Shown here: piece by piece, positions 7,098 through 8,982 of the stretch
How positions within the stretch are numbered: position 1 is the first letter of the stretch
Layout of the letters: each line of letters begins with the position of its first letter
Origin: Acidobacteriota bacterium
GTDB taxonomy: Bacteria > Acidobacteriota > Terriglobia > Terriglobales > Acidobacteriaceae
Reading direction: 5' to 3'
Length of the DNA: 8,982 nucleotides
Assembly (NCBI GenBank): GCA_025353435.1
Contig: JANXQR010000419.1
Coordinates: 1-8,982 of the forward strand
Position numbers and translations under genes: made by a program
The notes under the pieces: generated by a model
The model's database searches: none
What the model was told of the DNA's origin: nothing
The model's input: only the letters and a program-made list of their open reading frames with translations

Positions 7098-7407
7098 TCT
7101 ACTGTTTTTGGGATTTAATCAAGGTCGCAGCTTCCAGATTTTGTTGCTGGGTTCGAGGTAGAGGTCCACAAGTACTTGAAAACAAAAGTTTGACTAAACG
7201 GCCCGTCGATTGCATTTAGGAGGGTGCCAGTGATGTAGAGGCTCCGGGAAGCGATCCGGCCAGCCCAGGAACACAAGGTACCGGCGAGAGCGACCGCCAA
7301 CGAGCGGACCCGAATGGGAGAGCCAAGCCGGAACCTCAAGATAAGCCACGATGGCCTAGATCGTCGGGCGAGTTTATTCGGGAGGCCAGTGATTGCGCGG
7401 AATCGCC

Positions 7408-7434
7408 AAGCGCCACTCTAACGAGTGGCGCTTT
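7408..7434 (+). terminator. Strong hairpin, probable intrinsic terminator
   Basis: AAGCGCCACTC (7408-7418) pairs perfectly with GAGTGGCGCTT (7423-7433) around a TAAC loop. The plus-strand 3' side is TTTGTGATTT, an interrupted T-tract. No T-tract exists on the other strand, so plus-strand termination is favoured. It is about 310 nt past the mutM stop, so it may end a long mutM 3' UTR or an unrecognised transcript in between. Confidence 0.65.
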
Positions 7435-7913
7435 GTGATTTGGGCCGTTCTTTTTGGAAGCCGGGAGCCCATAATTACATGCAGACCTGTTGAAGGGGTA
7501 CTTACTGGTTACTTGCAAGCCGGGCTCTATCGCTGTACTATCAGATTTGCTGATCCAGCGGTTGACGCGAGCCCCGTGATGGGTTTAGTGAGCTCGCCGC
7601 TGACAAGGAAAGTTCGCACATGAGTCGCACGCGACTGCGGCCGGCGGAATCTCTCCAATGGAAAGGCATCACTAGAGGAAAGACGGGCGGAGCTCGAGGA
7701 GCGCTGACCGCCACAGGGGCCTGGTGCAAGATCCAGATTGGTGGGGTCTCAGTGCCGAAGGGCGTGGAGCGTCGAGCAAAACCAAAGATGGTCACCGGAT
7801 ATGGCGCACAATCAGCCTGAAAAAGCACGGGCTGGTTATTGTCCTCGATAGAGGGGTCGCCTGACGGTCACACTTCAGCGAAGGTGTTCTTGACAGAAAA
7901 GGGTCTTGGTAAT

Positions 7914-7933
7914 TTGCGGAAGAGATTCCGCAA
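7914..7933. other. Hairpin with GAGA (GNRA) tetraloop
   Basis: TTGCGGAA (7914-7921) and TTCCGCAA (7926-7933) form a perfect 8-bp stem around GAGA, a GNRA-type loop. It lies about 160 nt upstream of the gene at 8095 and within a weak short frame. It could be an RNA leader element; no known riboswitch was recognised. Confidence 0.35.
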
Positions 7934-8081
7934 CTCTGCGATTGAACTTGCTGCCTCGGTTCGGGCAGGGCAGGTTGTCTCGTTCTCAACCCGACCGGGA
8001 GCGACGAATTACAAAGTGAAAGCAGCGCCATTCAATGACGCGGCTGATCAAGAAAAGCAATGAATCCAACAGAAAAGTGCC

Positions 8082-8087
8082 AGGAAG
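8082..8087 (+). promoter_or_regulatory. Shine-Dalgarno site of the gene at 8095
   Basis: AGGAAG ends 7 nt before ATG 8095. This supports the start of a gene whose low-complexity beginning would otherwise make the start uncertain. Confidence 0.6.
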
Positions 8088-8094
8088 TGCACGC

Positions 8095-8982
8095 ATGACG
8101 ACAGAACCGACCCAGCCCCAGATAGAAGCGGGGCCGAGCCCGGCCAACGGCCAGGGCCAATCTCAGGGGCATCGGCGCCGCCGGCGCCGCCGCAAGAATA
8201 AAACGAGCCATGCCGGAGCGCCCCAGGGGCAGCAAGGCCAGCCACCGCAACCAGCGCAGGCGCCACCCGCGCCGCAGGCCCAGGCCGCGCCGCCGCCCAA
8301 GCCTCAGGGCCAGCAGCAGCAGCAGCCTCCGCGTCAGGGGCAGGGTGGTCGGAAGAAGAAGAAGTTCTTTCAAAAAGGCAGTGGCGCTCCGCCTCCGTCA
8401 CCGGGCAACAGCATTTCGGGTCCGCCGGGGGGCAAGCGCAAGACCAAGCAACGCGGCCCGCGCGAATTTGTCGGACCGATGGACCACAGCTATCGAACGG
8501 TGAACGGCAACATTGCCGACGGTCCGGCCTCGACGATCCAGATCACGAGCAATGGCCACAGCAACTACTATCCCGATACGTACAAGGAGCCGGCAGCGGC
8601 CGCCCCGGTGCGGGAGGATGCGCCCACGCGGATTTTCTGCTTCATTGAAGATCTTTTCTTCCTGGCGAAGATTCAGGAGGCGGCTCGCAAGCTGGGTGTG
8701 AAGGTGGAGTTTGTGAAGGGCGACAAGGAAGTGGTGACGCGAATTTGCGATTTGCCTGAAGCCGAGCGACCCCGGTTGCTGGTGTTTGATTTGAACAATG
8801 CCAATGGCAAGCCGATGACGGTAATTCCGAAATTCAAAACAAAATTGAAGAAAGCGACTTCTATCATCGGATTTCTCTCGCATCTGCAAGGGGATCTGAA
8901 GATGAAGGCGACTGAGGCGGGATGCGACACTGTGATGCCGCGGTCGGCTTTCTCGCAGAGCCTGCCCAATCTGCTGCGCCGC
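8095..8982 (+). CDS. Basic Pro/Gln-rich tail fused to a receiver-like domain (3' end outside window)
   Basis: The frame is open from ATG 8095 to the last base (296 codons, no stop), so the gene continues beyond the window. Residues 1 to about 175 are low-complexity and probably disordered: a run of seven arginines (R27-R33), Pro/Gln/Ala-rich stretches, five glutamines in a row, and further basic clusters (GGRKKKKFFQKG, GGKRKTKQRG). Residues of about 178-296 look like a folded alternating beta/alpha domain resembling a two-component receiver. RIFCFIED ends in an acidic pair (E185, D186), LLVFDL carries D232 where the phospho-acceptor would be, IIGFLS has S262 at the Thr/Ser position, and VMPR has R283 where the conserved lysine is expected. 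No output domain is visible so far. Nucleic-acid binding by the tail is an inference. The receiver assignment rests on pattern only, and I know no named family for it. Confidence 0.8.
   Translation, partial: MTTEPTQPQIEAGPSPANGQGQSQGHRRRRRRRKNKTSHAGAPQGQQGQPPQPAQAPPAPQAQAAPPPKPQGQQQQQPPRQGQGGRKKKKFFQKGSGAPPPSPGNSISGPPGGKRKTKQRGPREFVGPMDHSYRTVNGNIADGPASTIQITSNGHSNYYPDTYKEPAAAAPVREDAPTRIFCFIEDLFFLAKIQEAARKLGVKVEFVKGDKEVVTRICDLPEAERPRLLVFDLNNANGKPMTVIPKFKTKLKKATSIIGFLSHLQGDLKMKATEAGCDTVMPRSAFSQSLPNLLRR
8311..8325 (+). repeat. (CAG)5 trinucleotide repeat in the Gln-rich tail
   Basis: Five consecutive CAG codons encode five glutamines in the low-complexity tail of the gene at 8095. Identical codons in a row suggest replication slippage, so length may vary between strains without breaking the frame. 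Confidence 0.85.

Larger units (their letters stand above)
7098..8094. other. About 1-kb spacer with no recognisable gene
   Basis: This is the longest non-coding-looking stretch in the window and is visibly richer in A+T than the genes. It holds a terminator-like hairpin (7408-7434), a GNRA-loop hairpin (7914-7933) and a perfect TTGACA (7890-7895). It also has several short open frames (for example 7620-7820 and 7839-8063) with no family I recognise. No tRNA, tmRNA, RNase P or SRP signature was found by eye. It could contain a small RNA, decayed genes or simply spacer. Confidence 0.5.

Noticed and set aside
7674..7694. GAGGAAAGACGGGCGG, resembling the GAGGAAAGTCCGGGC core of RNase P RNA
   Set aside because: The match is partial, and the other conserved RNase P segments (such as ACAGAA near the 3' end) are not present at the right distance.
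8032..8401. Minus-strand frames opposite the start of the gene at 8095
   Set aside because: They mirror the low-complexity tail. The plus strand has a Shine-Dalgarno site and an uninterrupted frame leading into a structured domain.

Overview
The window looks like a chromosomal segment of an acidobacterium, probably class Terriglobia. The coding regions are GC-rich, with many GCG, CTG and GTG codons. The strongest taxonomic pointer is a large permease of the ADOP type (acidobacterial duplicated orphan permease), a paralogous family named for this phylum. A short dispersed-repeat motif upstream of purA fits the same picture. All genes that can be supported are on the plus strand.

Layout: (1) 262-2799, an 845-residue MacB/FtsX-like permease with duplicated FtsX domains and no ATPase gene beside it, closed by a strong intrinsic terminator at 2859-2887. 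(2) A 334-bp spacer with the terminator and a palindromic repeat element, leading into purA (3134-4462, adenylosuccinate synthetase). A small antibiotic-biosynthesis-monooxygenase-fold protein (4502-4789) follows 39 nt later and is probably co-transcribed. (3) A good sigma-70-like promoter at 4905-4934, about 11 nt from the start of an exported NTF2/SnoaL-like protein (4946-5455). (4) A 384-bp spacer, then a 117-residue two-helix membrane protein of unknown function (5840-6193). (5) mutM/fpg (6246-7097), a complete formamidopyrimidine-DNA glycosylase whose start lies just after a -10-like box, as in leaderless genes. (6) A spacer of about 1 kb (7098-8094), visibly richer in A+T, with no recognisable gene but two clean hairpins and some weak small-ORF signals. 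(7) A gene that starts at 8095 and is still open at the last base. It joins a long, basic, Pro/Gln-rich tail to a domain that reads like a degenerate two-component receiver.

The genes do not form one pathway. purA is purine biosynthesis, mutM is base-excision repair of oxidised guanine, and the rest are envelope or poorly characterised functions. The most interesting items are the incomplete tail-plus-pseudo-receiver protein at the right edge, the unexplained 1-kb spacer in front of it, and the leaderless or near-leaderless promoter arrangements. I found no CRISPR array, rRNA, tRNA or intact mobile element. No clear defence or biosynthetic system is present.
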